Numbered from the stretch's first letter, positions 51,408 to 61,541 are shown. The stretch is 64,000 nucleotides of DNA from an uncultured Myroides sp. (GCA_913777665.1 CAJYTF010000033.1:27233-91232); one strand, 5' to 3'. Notes: generated by a model not told the origin, from the sequence alone. Program-made: numbers and translations.

Positions 51408-53456
51408 ATGAAAAAAATATTAGTATTCGCATCAGCTTTGTTACTAACTATTAGTGCCGAAGCTCAAATAAAACGCCCGCAACCGCAACCAGGCCCAATG
51501 CCAACGGTTCATGTACAAAAACCGCAAGAGTTTACCATGAAAAACGGGTTAAAGGTAATGGTGGTAGAAGATCACAAATTACCACGTGTAAGTTATATGT
51601 TAACTATTGATACACCACCTTATGTAGAAGGAGCAAAAGCAGGTGTATCAAGCTTAACAAGTGCTGTTGTTGGTAACGGAACAGCAAAAACATCTAAAGA
51701 AAAATTTAACGATGAAATTGATTTCTTAGGAGCAAGCGTTAACTTTTGGAATACCGGAGCATCTGCAAGCGGTTTATCAAAATACAGCTCTCGTTTGTTA
51801 GAATTAATGGCAGAAGGATCTTTAAGCCCATTATTCTCTCAAGAAGAATTCGATAAATCAAAACAACAAGCAATTGAAGGATTAAAATCAGATGAAAAAT
51901 CGGTTTCTTCAGTAGCAAGTCGTGTTACCAATGCGTTATTGTTCGGAACAAATCACCCAACAGGTGAATTTATCACAGAACAATCTTTAAACAACGTTAC
52001 TTTGGCAGATGTTAAGCAAAATTACGCATCGTATTTTGTACCAGAAAATGCTTATTTAGTAGTTGTTGGTGATGTTAAGTTTAAAGACGTTAAAAAACAA
52101 GTAGAAAAATTGTTTAAAGACTGGAAAAAAGCATCTGCACCGGTTTCTAAATATCCGGAACCAGTAAACGTTGCAAAAACACAAATTGATTTTGTTGACA
52201 TGCCAAATGCGGTTCAGTCTGAAATTGCTTTAGTTAACACCGTAAATTTAAAATTAACAGATAAAGATTATTTTGCCGCTTTAATTGCTAACCAAATTCT
52301 TGGTGGTGGTGGCGAAGGTCGTTTATTCTTAAACTTACGTGAAGCACACGGATGGACATACGGAGCTTATTCTTCATTAGGATCAGGTAAATACACGTCT
52401 AAATTTACATCGTCTGCATCGGTTCGTAACGTAGTTACCGATTCTGCTGTGGTTGAATTTGTAAACGAATTGCAAAAGATCAGAACACAACCTGTAACTC
52501 AGGCAGAATTAGATCTTGCAAAAGCTAAATACATTGGAAACTTTGTAATGGAAACTCAAAAACCAGGTACTATTGCAAGTTTTGCATTAAGAACAAAAAC
52601 GCAAAGTTTACCTGCAGATTTCTATGAAAACTACATTAAAAACATTCAAGCAGTAACAATTGCCGATGTGCAACGTGTAGCAAATACTTACTTTAAGAAA
52701 GACAACCAACGTATTGTAATTGTTGGTAAAGGTGCCGATGTAGCTGGTACTTTAGATCGTTTAGGATACCCTGTAAATTACTACGACCGTTATGCAAATC
52801 CGGTTGAAAAACCAGTTTTCAAAAAGGCAGCTCCGGCGGGTGTAACTTCTAAATCGGTTATCGAAAACCATATTAAAGCAATTGGTGGCGAGAAAAAACT
52901 AAGTGAAGTTAAATCGGTTTCTACTATTGCTAAAGGATCTATGCAAGGAATGGAAATTACTATGACTCAAAAACAAACTGCGAAAGGGCAAATGATGGCT
53001 TCTTTAAACGGAATGGGTATGGAGTTAATGAAACAAGTAATTACGCCTACAATGGGTTATATGTCTGGTCAAGGACAAAAACAAGAATTAAAAGGTGAAG
53101 AGTTAAAAGAAGCACAAGCATCTGCTAAATTGTTTGACGAGTTAGAAGATCTTAAAAATGCTGCTACTTTTGAATTATCAGGAATTGAAACTTTTAATGG
53201 TGAAGAAGCTTATGTTTTAAAGAAAGATAAAGAAACTGTTTATTACAGTGTAGCATCTGGATTAAAAATTGCTGCTTCAGAAACAATGGAAGCTCAAGGA
53301 CAAACAGTTGAAATGACCACATCTTACAAAGATTACAAAGAAGTAAAAGGAATTAAATTTCCACATACTTTTACAATGCCAATGTTAGGTGGTGCAGAAT
53401 TTAAAGTATCAGAAATTAAAATAAATGAAGGCGTAACAGACGCAGATTTTAAATAA
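51408..53456 (+). CDS. M16 family protein lacking HxxEH, with extra C-terminal ~200-aa domain
   Basis: GVSSLTSAVVGNGTAKTS occupies the HxxEH position; LREAHGWTYGAYSSLGSG conserved; C-terminal extension from about SKSVIENHIKAIGGEKKL. Confidence 0.9.
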   Translation: MKKILVFASALLLTISAEAQIKRPQPQPGPMPTVHVQKPQEFTMKNGLKVMVVEDHKLPRVSYMLTIDTPPYVEGAKAGVSSLTSAVVGNGTAKTSKEKFNDEIDFLGASVNFWNTGASASGLSKYSSRLLELMAEGSLSPLFSQEEFDKSKQQAIEGLKSDEKSVSSVASRVTNALLFGTNHPTGEFITEQSLNNVTLADVKQNYASYFVPENAYLVVVGDVKFKDVKKQVEKLFKDWKKASAPVSKYPEPVNVAKTQIDFVDMPNAVQSEIALVNTVNLKLTDKDYFAALIANQILGGGGEGRLFLNLREAHGWTYGAYSSLGSGKYTSKFTSSASVRNVVTDSAVVEFVNELQKIRTQPVTQAELDLAKAKYIGNFVMETQKPGTIASFALRTKTQSLPADFYENYIKNIQAVTIADVQRVANTYFKKDNQRIVIVGKGADVAGTLDRLGYPVNYYDRYANPVEKPVFKKAAPAGVTSKSVIENHIKAIGGEKKLSEVKSVSTIAKGSMQGMEITMTQKQTAKGQMMASLNGMGMELMKQVITPTMGYMSGQGQKQELKGEELKEAQASAKLFDELEDLKNAATFELSGIETFNGEEAYVLKKDKETVYYSVASGLKIAASETMEAQGQTVEMTTSYKDYKEVKGIKFPHTFTMPMLGGAEFKVSEIKINEGVTDADFK

Positions 53457-53472
53457 TATTTCTAAAAGGATA

Positions 53473-53506
53473 TAAAAAAACCAGTAGTGAAAACTACTGG
53501 TTTTTT
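53473..53506. terminator. Bidirectional terminator
   Basis: AAAAAAACCAGTAGTGAAAACTACTGGTTTTTTG. Confidence 0.8.
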
Positions 53507-53524
53507 GTTTAAAAATATTTTTTA

Positions 53525-53905
53525 TTAGAAAGGTTTCTGTGCAAATTGTACAGTAATTATTTCACTATCAACAAAACCTGCTCTTTTTGCTTGAACTTTT
53601 ACATTGGCAATAGTTGTGTGTGTATAAGTATTACCATTTATTTTAACACCATCAACATAATATGTGGCATCAGCTATTGTGTTAGATCCGCTATTTGTTG
53701 TGAACTTAACAGGTTTACCCAACTCACTAAAATATAGTTTTTTTTCTTCTATATAAGTTGTATTTGCTGTAACTTTTAATTGTTGACCAACATTAGGATT
53801 TGGATTAGGTGTTGGTATTTCCATAACTGCATCATCTTCTGAACACGAAGTAAAACCAATTGTTGAAAAGGAAGCTATTGCGATAAAGAACAAGATCTTT
53901 TTCAT
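53525..53905 (-). CDS. Hypothetical lipoprotein
   Basis: MKKILFFIAIASFSTIGFTSCSEDD lipobox. Confidence 0.65.
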   Translation of the reverse strand: MKKILFFIAIASFSTIGFTSCSEDDAVMEIPTPNPNPNVGQQLKVTANTTYIEEKKLYFSELGKPVKFTTNSGSNTIADATYYVDGVKINGNTYTHTTIANVKVQAKRAGFVDSEIITVQFAQKPF

Positions 53906-53959
53906 TGTATTATATATTAGTGGGTTAATTATTAAAATAAAGTTATAAAAATACAAAAA

Positions 53960-55159
53960 TTATTCATTCATCAAAATTTTTATTCTACTTGCAGCAATAT
54001 AAGATGCAATAATGCTTAAAATTAAGATAGTAATAGTAACTAATGCGCCATTTTTCCAACTAAAAGCAATGGGATAAGGAAAATCATCGGCTATTTTAAC
54101 AAAACCAAAATCTTGTTGTAATACAGTAATAGTTATTCCCAGAATCAATCCAATAATAACGCCGCCAACAGAAAGAATCAAACCTTGATAAAGAAAAATA
54201 CGTTTTAGTTTTTTTTGCGAAAAACCAATATCATACAGCGTTTTAATATGGGCTTTCTTTTCAAGAATAATCATTATTAACGCACCTGTTAAACAAAATA
54301 GAGTAACAATAATAATTAATGTGAAAATAAGATAAATTGCCAGACTTTCGGTTTTTAGCATTTTGTACAAACCTTCGTTTAGCTGAGATCGGTTTTTGAT
54401 TATTTCATTTGGAAAAATATCTTCCAAGGCAGAAGTTAATTCTCTTTCGGAAGTTCCATTTATTAGCTTAAATTCAATTTTAGAAAATTCGTTTGCTTTA
54501 AAACCTAACAAATCTTTTCCAACATTAATATCGGCATAAATGTATTTGTTATCAGTATCAATATTATTTAAACTGTAAATTCCTGAAGGATACAATGGCA
54601 GTTTAATATAAGCATCCTCGGGCATCGTAATCATGCCTTTGCCGGGTTTCATGGCTAAAACCTCTAAAAGTTTGTCGTTAGAGTACATTCCTGCCGAAAG
54701 TTCATCGGCTAAAACATTACCCATAACGGCATCATTCGTATTAGGCTGAATCCATTTTCCGTGTGGAATATTCTCTGTGATAGCAACCGTTTTAGGATAA
54801 TTACTATCGACGGCTTTTAAAATAGCAACGATCTGTTTATCGCCATAAGTAAAAATAACGCGGTCTTCAATAATTTTTGAATGATTAGTAATTTTACCTA
54901 ATGACTTCAGTTTTTCCTGTTGATTCGCAGTTACTGTAATACTTTTTCCTTTTGATGGAAGAACAACCAAATCGGGATCAATTACATTGGTGAACGAAAC
55001 CAACGAGTTTTCCAAGCCACTGAAAACCGACAGTACCACAAACAAAGCCATACTGCTTACAATGATTCCGATAGCCGAAATGCGTGTAATAATATTTATG
55101 GCTTTCGTTTTACTTTTACTGAAAGCGTATCGTTTGGCTATGTAAAAAACGGTATTCAA
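53960..55159 (-). CDS. ABC transporter permease (LolC/LolE-like, FtsX family)
   Basis: YIAKRYAFSKSKTKAINIITRISAIGIIVSSMALFVVLSVFSGLE and three C-terminal TM helices. Confidence 0.9.
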   Translation of the reverse strand: MNTVFYIAKRYAFSKSKTKAINIITRISAIGIIVSSMALFVVLSVFSGLENSLVSFTNVIDPDLVVLPSKGKSITVTANQQEKLKSLGKITNHSKIIEDRVIFTYGDKQIVAILKAVDSNYPKTVAITENIPHGKWIQPNTNDAVMGNVLADELSAGMYSNDKLLEVLAMKPGKGMITMPEDAYIKLPLYPSGIYSLNNIDTDNKYIYADINVGKDLLGFKANEFSKIEFKLINGTSERELTSALEDIFPNEIIKNRSQLNEGLYKMLKTESLAIYLIFTLIIIVTLFCLTGALIMIILEKKAHIKTLYDIGFSQKKLKRIFLYQGLILSVGGVIIGLILGITITVLQQDFGFVKIADDFPYPIAFSWKNGALVTITILILSIIASYIAASRIKILMNE

Positions 55160-55161
55160 AC

Positions 55162-55554
55162 TTATTTTTTCTTTCTGCGAGCCAATAACTCACGGTTTTC
55201 AATCGGGTTTTCATCACCTTTTAAAGCACTGTCAATTTTTTCTATATAATCTAAACTGTCATCAACATAAAAAATCAAGTTTGGAACTTTTCGTAACTGA
55301 TTTTTAACACGCTGCGCCAGATCATGCTTAATTAACGGAGCATTAGATTGTATTGCCTTTAACAATTCGCCGGCTTTTTCAGTTGGAAAAATACTTAAAT
55401 ATACTTTTGCGATAGATAAATCGGTAGTAATATTCACTTTTGAAACCGTGATGATTAAGTTCGATACTCCGTTTTTGCGAACTTCACCTTGTAATATATC
55501 AACTAGGTCAGCTTGTAATAAAGCCCCCATTTTTTTTTGTCTGTTTGTTTCCAT
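55162..55554 (-). CDS. rbfA: 30S ribosome-binding factor A
   Basis: KKMGALLQADLVDILQGEVRKNGVSNLIITVSKVNITTDLSIAKVYLSIFP. Confidence 0.93.
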   Translation of the reverse strand: METNRQKKMGALLQADLVDILQGEVRKNGVSNLIITVSKVNITTDLSIAKVYLSIFPTEKAGELLKAIQSNAPLIKHDLAQRVKNQLRKVPNLIFYVDDSLDYIEKIDSALKGDENPIENRELLARRKKK

Positions 55555-55618
55555 TGTGCAAAAATACGAAATTCATACAGATATATATTTATCTTTACAG
55601 AAACAAAATTTTTAGTTT

Positions 55619-56023
55619 ATGATGCGAAAAATTGAACATATTGGTATTGCTGTAAAGAGTTTGGAAGAATCGAACTTTCTGTTTGAAAAATTATTGGGAT
55701 TGCCTGCCTATAAGGAAGAAGAAGTTGAAAGCGAAGGTGTAAAAACATCTTTTTTTATGAACGGACCCAACAAAATTGAACTTTTGGAAGCCACAAATCC
55801 CGATTCTCCAATTGCAAAATTTTTAGAAAAAAAAGGCGAAGGCATTCACCACATAGCTTTTGATGTGGAAGATATTTTGGTTGAAATTGATCGACTAAAA
55901 AATGAAGGATTCACGGTTTTAAATGAAACACCTAAGAAAGGAGCTGATAATAAATTAGTTGCATTTCTACACCCGAAAACTACAAATGGAGTTTTAATAG
56001 AACTGTGTCAAGAAATAAAATAA
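55619..56023 (+). CDS. mce: Methylmalonyl-CoA epimerase
   Basis: IEHIGIAVKSLEESNFLFEKLLGLPAY ... GEGIHHIAFDVEDI; VOC-fold metal ligands. Confidence 0.92.
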   Translation: MMRKIEHIGIAVKSLEESNFLFEKLLGLPAYKEEEVESEGVKTSFFMNGPNKIELLEATNPDSPIAKFLEKKGEGIHHIAFDVEDILVEIDRLKNEGFTVLNETPKKGADNKLVAFLHPKTTNGVLIELCQEIK

Positions 56024-56102
56024 AATTAAAAATTATTTAACGAACGCTTGCAAATACTAAAAAAACATAGTAATATTGCACTCGTTAATAACAATTAACG
56101 CC

Positions 56103-56176
56103 GGTCCTATAGCTCAGTTGGTTAGAGCACCTGACTCATAATCAGGTGGTCCCTGGTTCGAGCCCAGGTGGGACCA
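56103..56176 (+). tRNA. tRNA with CAU anticodon (elongator Met, or lysidine-type Ile2)
   Basis: Full cloverleaf: GGTCCTA TA GCTC AGTTGGTTA GAGC A CCTGA CTCATAA TCAGG TGGTC CCTGG TTCGAGC CCAGG TGGGACC A. Confidence 0.95.
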
Positions 56177-56187
56177 CTCTCATAATC

Positions 56188-56219
56188 AAGCCTTTACAGA
56201 GATGTGAAGGCTTTTTTAT
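56188..56219 (+). terminator. Terminator downstream of tRNA
   Basis: AAGCCTT-TACAGAGATGTG-AAGGCTTTTTT. Confidence 0.65.
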
Positions 56220-56684
56220 TTTTAACTCCCTAACATTTGACGAACATCATTCCTTTTACTATCTCTTATTTTTGTTTATATTTATGAAAGCCAGATGATT
56301 TTACATGACTGCTTAAATATACTTTTTATCTTTTGTTTTATTTTTTCAAGAATAATTAATTACTATATAGTTCTATAATTCAAGAGATTGATATAGATAA
56401 TACAAATTTCAGTAATGCTCCAATTAATAAATTTTGTGCAGATTCATCAATTCGTTTTAATTTTCTTTATTTCTGTCTAATGTAACTATTGATGAATCGT
56501 TACATTAAGACTTTGATGTTTGTGCACACAGCTTTAAATTCTGACATTTTTCAGCAATATTATTTTTTGATACTTTTTTGATTAGACATCGTGCTCAATT
56601 TTATTTATCTACTGAAAATCTTCAGATTGAAAATGTGCTACCGCCAAATGTATAGTACTCCGGATAATAGAAGTTAAAAAAATC

Positions 56685-56703
56685 AAGGTAGTTTAACTGC
56701 CTT
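56685..56703. promoter_or_regulatory. Palindrome AAGGTAGTTTAACTGCCTT upstream of OMP gene
   Basis: Near-perfect inverted repeat ~53 nt upstream of the ATG at 56756; contains the GTAG-N5-CTRC core. Confidence 0.45.
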
Positions 56704-56755
56704 AATAAGTCATTTTAAATTCTGATTTTAGCACCAAAGTGAGAACACATAAAAA

Positions 56756-58858
56756 ATGAAAAAAATAATTATTCCTCTTTTTATTCTTAGTACGTTAAAT
56801 ACATTTGGACAACATGATTCATCAAAGAACGTCGCAAATGACAGTATAAACCGAACCAATATCAATAAAACTGAAATTGCTGACGAAGTATTAGATGAGA
56901 TCATTGTTGATTTTAAAAGGCAAATACAGCTAAAACAAAATGGTTCCAAATATGAAATCAATCTTGAGGGAACGAATTTTAAACAATTTCCTGATACTTG
57001 GGAAGGAATGAAAAGTCTTCCTCTACTTCAAACCAAGGATAGAGAACCTTTAAAAATAAACGGAAAAACAGCCATTGTAGAAATCGATGGTATTAGAACA
57101 GAATTAAACGGAGAACAGCTTGAAAATTATCTCAGAAGCCTTAATCCAGAAAATTTAAAGAAGATAGAATTAATTTCTAACCCTGGTGCAATGTATGATT
57201 CTTCTGTAGGAGCAGTTGTAAATATTGTATTGAAAGAAAAAGATGAGCAGTACCAATTCTCTGTGAGCGAAAATGGTGGAATCCGTACTAAACCGTTTTC
57301 ATATACAAATGTAAATTATTCACAGAATTTTAAAAAGCTATATCTATATGCCAACTATAATTTTGGGTACAGCACGTTGTCTTCTAACTCCGAAACAAAT
57401 ATTTATACTCCGCTAAATGGGAATCAGAATTATATTCTAAATTCAGATAATATTGGAAGATCACATAATCTGCAATTAAATTTGGTTTATCAGCTAAACG
57501 AAAAAAACAATGTCTATTTCTCTGGATTCTACACCGGAGGAAACGTTGATGAAATGGGATTAATGAATGGCAACATACCCTCAAGATCTTCGCATAATAA
57601 GACATATTCCGATTTTTATAGATTTTCGCAAGTATGGAAATCACAAATATCTGACAAATTTAATTTGAAAGTTGGGAGTTATCAGGTTGTCAATACTACA
57701 AATTCTAACTTTGCGGCCGTTCAAAACAACGCAGACCTGAGCCAAAAATTAAATAATGATACACCGATTATTATCGGTTTTGCAGATGCAAATTTAACCT
57801 CCAAATTAGGAATAACCGAGTTTGGAACACGATTCCACTCGATTAATCAGAAAAACGAAAACCAAAGTTTTGTTGCCAATCAATTAGAAAGTGCACCTTT
57901 TACATACAATGAAAAAGTACTTTCATTCTATCTAAATCATTCGTATCAGTTGAGTGATAAGAAATCCATTGTAGTTGGATTGCGAACAGAAAACACGTTC
58001 TCGGATTATTCATTTAAAAATAGTTTAATTGATAGAGAATTTAGTAAAAGTCAAAAATACACCAATCTTTTGTATAACATTGGTTATTACTGGAACAATG
58101 AAAAAGTTTATCAGTCACTTGCGTTCAGAAAACAAATATCCCGCCCAAATTATGCATACATCAATCCGTTTAAAAACATAGGAAGTGACATTACGCAATC
58201 TGCTGGAGATATGGATATCACGCCGGCATTACATTATAGCTTGAACTATGAAATATTGGTAAATAAGTTTGTTTTTTCATTGTCTGGAAGTTATGTAGAC
58301 AATTACATCACTTCATTTATGGACGAAGATAACGGTGTAATCCTTACTACCTATAAGAATTTTGATCAAGTGTATTTGTTCAATGGAGGTGTCGAATATA
58401 ACGAATCATTATTTAATAAAAAATGGAATTTAAAACCGTCATTATACGTTACCTTACCTAAAATGGTTGACAATGAATATGATATTAAGAAACCGAGTCC
58501 GATTACCTCATTTAGTTTACACAATGTGGTTGATTTAGGACGCGATTATATGTTTACACTTTATTTTAATTATGCTTCAACTTTCAAAGATGGTTTATTA
58601 AAACACAGACATAATGAAATGGTTAATGTGTCTTTTTCAAAACGAATTAAGAATTTAAATTTTACTTTGTATGCTAATGATATTTTTAAAACGTATAAAT
58701 CAGGAAGTCAAACTTTATTAGATAATTATTCTTTCAATTCACAGTCGTATAATGATTTTAGAAGCGTTGGACTATCTATAAGATACACACTATCTGGAAA
58801 GAATTTTAGTGCCAAACAAGTCGAAAACATAGATGATAAAACAATGAACAGATTGTAA
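56756..58858 (+). CDS. Outer membrane beta-barrel family protein (TonB-dependent-receptor-like plug and barrel)
   Basis: Signal peptide MKKIIIPLFILSTLNTFGQ; plug-like LNPENLKKIELISNPGAMYDSSVGAVVNIVLKEK; long beta-barrel C-terminus. Confidence 0.88.
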   Translation: MKKIIIPLFILSTLNTFGQHDSSKNVANDSINRTNINKTEIADEVLDEIIVDFKRQIQLKQNGSKYEINLEGTNFKQFPDTWEGMKSLPLLQTKDREPLKINGKTAIVEIDGIRTELNGEQLENYLRSLNPENLKKIELISNPGAMYDSSVGAVVNIVLKEKDEQYQFSVSENGGIRTKPFSYTNVNYSQNFKKLYLYANYNFGYSTLSSNSETNIYTPLNGNQNYILNSDNIGRSHNLQLNLVYQLNEKNNVYFSGFYTGGNVDEMGLMNGNIPSRSSHNKTYSDFYRFSQVWKSQISDKFNLKVGSYQVVNTTNSNFAAVQNNADLSQKLNNDTPIIIGFADANLTSKLGITEFGTRFHSINQKNENQSFVANQLESAPFTYNEKVLSFYLNHSYQLSDKKSIVVGLRTENTFSDYSFKNSLIDREFSKSQKYTNLLYNIGYYWNNEKVYQSLAFRKQISRPNYAYINPFKNIGSDITQSAGDMDITPALHYSLNYEILVNKFVFSLSGSYVDNYITSFMDEDNGVILTTYKNFDQVYLFNGGVEYNESLFNKKWNLKPSLYVTLPKMVDNEYDIKKPSPITSFSLHNVVDLGRDYMFTLYFNYASTFKDGLLKHRHNEMVNVSFSKRIKNLNFTLYANDIFKTYKSGSQTLLDNYSFNSQSYNDFRSVGLSIRYTLSGKNFSAKQVENIDDKTMNRL

Positions 58859-58986
58859 AATAGATTTTTTTTATATCGAAATTAAAAAAGATTAAAAATA
58901 AGTCCGATAAGTAATCGGGCTTATTAAAATGAATCTTAAAATTGCCTAAGTTTTTAGTTGTAGTATAAATTTCAGCACTATTTTCT

Positions 58987-60975
58987 TTAATTTTTATCTT
59001 TTTTGGGATACGGAATGTTAATAATATTTATCATCAATTGATCAATTTGTTTAATTTCAAATGTCCCTTCTAATTTTTTAACCCTTCTATCGATATTTTT
59101 TAAACCCAAGCCTTTCTGTATTTTTTCAAGATTCACACCTATCCCGTTGTCGTGTAATTTTATAACAAGTTCATTATCTTGTTTTAAAAAGAATACAAAG
59201 CAATTAGATGCTTTTGAATGTTTGTTGACATTTTGAAGAAGTTCTTGTATTATAATATACATTTGGGTTTTTTGCTTGATGGTAAAATCGTTCCAGTCAA
59301 TCAATTTATCGATAGAACAATTAAACACGGTGTTAAATGTATTTTGCTGTTCAAGAATAAGCTCTTTTAATACATTGGAAAAATTTTGTTCCCTTTGGAA
59401 TATATTTTGCGCGATATCGTGCGAAATCTGTCGTACCTGTTGTTCACAATCTTCAAGTTGTTCCATCAACTTTTGTTTCTCAAATGTGTTTTCAATAGGT
59501 ATGTTTTGTAGGTTAATACGTGTACTAAACAGTCTGTTTATAACCGAATCATGTAGATCACCTGCTATACGTTGTCTTTCTTCTTCTTTGGAATTATCTG
59601 CAACTGTCTGTTGCTTTTCAATTAAAGTCTGAATTTTTTGAATATTATCTTGTTCAGTTCTCTGATAATACAACTTTCTATTTCTCATTCGTAAACGAAA
59701 TACAATATAAACAGCCCCTGCAACAATAAATGCACAAGCAGCAAGTAACAACAGATATAAATTTCTTTGTTTTAAAAACTGATTATGCTCTTTAATTTCA
59801 TCAGTTTCGTAAGCAATCCGTGCAAATTTGTTTCTTGTTTGTCGGTCTATTTCATGTAGACTGTCTTTAACAATTAAATAATCTGTAAGGTATTTATTTT
59901 TATTTTTAGTATCACTCTCAGAGAGCAATTCTAAACTTTTTAATACTGTATAATAACTCTTATCTTCTACTGCAATTTTATATGCCTGCTTTATCTCTTC
60001 TATTGCAGGTAAAGTATCCTTTTGGGCTAATAAAAATTTACCGATTGTTATTTTACTTGCCATGATTCCTTCTCTACTATTTATTTCCAGCCTAATTTTA
60101 AGTGCCTCATTTAGTAAAGAATCAATTACTTTGTAATTTGTCGACGTTTCAAGAAAAACAACTGCATAATTATTTAATACCAAAGCGTTCAAAGAAGGAA
60201 ACTTATCTCTATATTTTAATGTAAGAGCTTTTTCAAGATATCTCTTTGATTGATTAAAATCTTTCAAATCAATGTATAAACTTCCCATATTGTTGTAGTA
60301 CAATAACCTTGCTTTTTCTATTTTCTCCGGATTGTAATTTTCCTTCTCCAATTGATCAATCAGGTCTGGTATTTTTTCGTAATAATGAATGGCATTATCA
60401 AACTCTTTAAGATCCTTTAATGTTAATGCCATTGTTAAATTGGTTTCATATTTTAGTCTGGTATGATCTAAATAGTTTAAAATGATCAATGCTTTTGTAA
60501 GCTCTCTTTCACTTTCGGTATAAATTCCCGTTTTATATAAAATACTACCTTTATAAGATATTACCCTTGCCCAATTAATACTATCTTTCTTAGATTGCTG
60601 ATAAAGTTTTTCAGCTTTAGTATAATATAAGAAAGCACTATCTGTAAATTTTTGATTACTATATAAATCACCTAAATATCTATAAATATTTGCATTAAAA
60701 ATAGTGTCTTTATTTGATTGGGCTATTTGAATACCTTTTTCAAGTATTTTTTTTGATTTATCAATAAAACCCATTTCTTCATATCCATAAGCTACTTTTA
60801 AGAGATTTTTTTGAAACAACGAATCTTGTTTATCTAAAAGGATATCTAATTGTAAACTGTCTAAATAGTTTTCCTTAATTTTTAAAGCGTGATTCCCAAT
60901 ATTTACTGAATGCGGCTTTTTTTCACAGGATAAAAAAATTACAAGTATAAAAAAACAGTATATTTTGATATTCAT
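58987..60975 (-). CDS. TPR-containing lipoprotein sensor histidine kinase (HisKA_3/NarX-type)
   Basis: Lipobox FILVIFLSCEKK; TPR repeats; single TM LLLLAACAFIVAGAVYIVF; phosphoacceptor EEERQRIAGDLHDSVINRLF; HATPase ELLQNVNKHSKAS ... LHDNGIGVNLEKIQKGLGLKNI. Confidence 0.93.
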   Translation of the reverse strand: MNIKIYCFFILVIFLSCEKKPHSVNIGNHALKIKENYLDSLQLDILLDKQDSLFQKNLLKVAYGYEEMGFIDKSKKILEKGIQIAQSNKDTIFNANIYRYLGDLYSNQKFTDSAFLYYTKAEKLYQQSKKDSINWARVISYKGSILYKTGIYTESERELTKALIILNYLDHTRLKYETNLTMALTLKDLKEFDNAIHYYEKIPDLIDQLEKENYNPEKIEKARLLYYNNMGSLYIDLKDFNQSKRYLEKALTLKYRDKFPSLNALVLNNYAVVFLETSTNYKVIDSLLNEALKIRLEINSREGIMASKITIGKFLLAQKDTLPAIEEIKQAYKIAVEDKSYYTVLKSLELLSESDTKNKNKYLTDYLIVKDSLHEIDRQTRNKFARIAYETDEIKEHNQFLKQRNLYLLLLAACAFIVAGAVYIVFRLRMRNRKLYYQRTEQDNIQKIQTLIEKQQTVADNSKEEERQRIAGDLHDSVINRLFSTRINLQNIPIENTFEKQKLMEQLEDCEQQVRQISHDIAQNIFQREQNFSNVLKELILEQQNTFNTVFNCSIDKLIDWNDFTIKQKTQMYIIIQELLQNVNKHSKASNCFVFFLKQDNELVIKLHDNGIGVNLEKIQKGLGLKNIDRRVKKLEGTFEIKQIDQLMINIINIPYPKKDKN

Positions 60976-61003
60976 AAAGTAGGGTTGAATATACAAATAT
61001 AAA

Positions 61004-61036
61004 AAAGAAAGCGGTTTCGTTAGAACCGCTTTCTTT
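61004..61036. terminator. Terminator between lipoprotein and histidine kinase genes
   Basis: AAAGAAAGCGGTTTCGTTAGAACCGCTTTCTTT. Confidence 0.65.
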
Positions 61037-61042
61037 AGTTTC

Positions 61043-61390
61043 TTATTTTTTCCCGATAATAATAGGTTTTACCTTACCATCATCCTTATCGTTGTCATTA
61101 TCATCACCTATTCCCGGACCTGTTATTCCCGGGTTAGTAATTACGGGAGGCGCTATTTCTGGAGCACCAAATGATGGGATTCCTGTTCCGGGGTTCCATA
61201 GCTCAGGATTTTCGTCAATTGGTTTTACTTCTTTGGATGAAGTTGTTTTTACCTGATTTTGATCATTTGTAGTTTGCAGAATTTCATTTTGTTGTATTTC
61301 GATTTCTTGATCCATTTCTTCATCTGCAGAACACCCCACAAATGTTGCAGACAAGCATAACAATGCCATTGCAAAAAATTGCTTTTTCAT
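61043..61390 (-). CDS. Small Pro/Gly/Asp-rich lipoprotein
   Basis: MKKQFFAMALLCLSATFVGCSADEE lipobox; C-terminus PPVITNPGITGPGIGDDNDNDKDDGKVKPIIIGKK. Confidence 0.65.
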   Translation of the reverse strand: MKKQFFAMALLCLSATFVGCSADEEMDQEIEIQQNEILQTTNDQNQVKTTSSKEVKPIDENPELWNPGTGIPSFGAPEIAPPVITNPGITGPGIGDDNDNDKDDGKVKPIIIGKK

Positions 61391-61504
61391 GTTTTTAAAA
61401 ATTAAGTTTAGAAAATAGCCCACGTGTCTGCAGCTTGCGCAGGCTTTGATTTTGCAGATATATCTTATAGCTTGAAAAAGGTTGAAACTAATTTTCAAAC
61501 CAAT

Positions 61505-61541
61505 ATTTAGTAGTTTTATTGAAGCTTCATAACTACTAAAT
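61505..61541. repeat. 37-bp nested palindrome (11-bp arms)
   Basis: ATTTAGTAGTT-TTAT-TGAAGCTTCA-T-AACTACTAAAT. Confidence 0.8.

Noticed and set aside
56728-56961. Minus-strand 77-aa ORF overlapping the OMP start
   Set aside because: It overlaps the signal peptide coding region of a well-supported gene, and no family is recognised.
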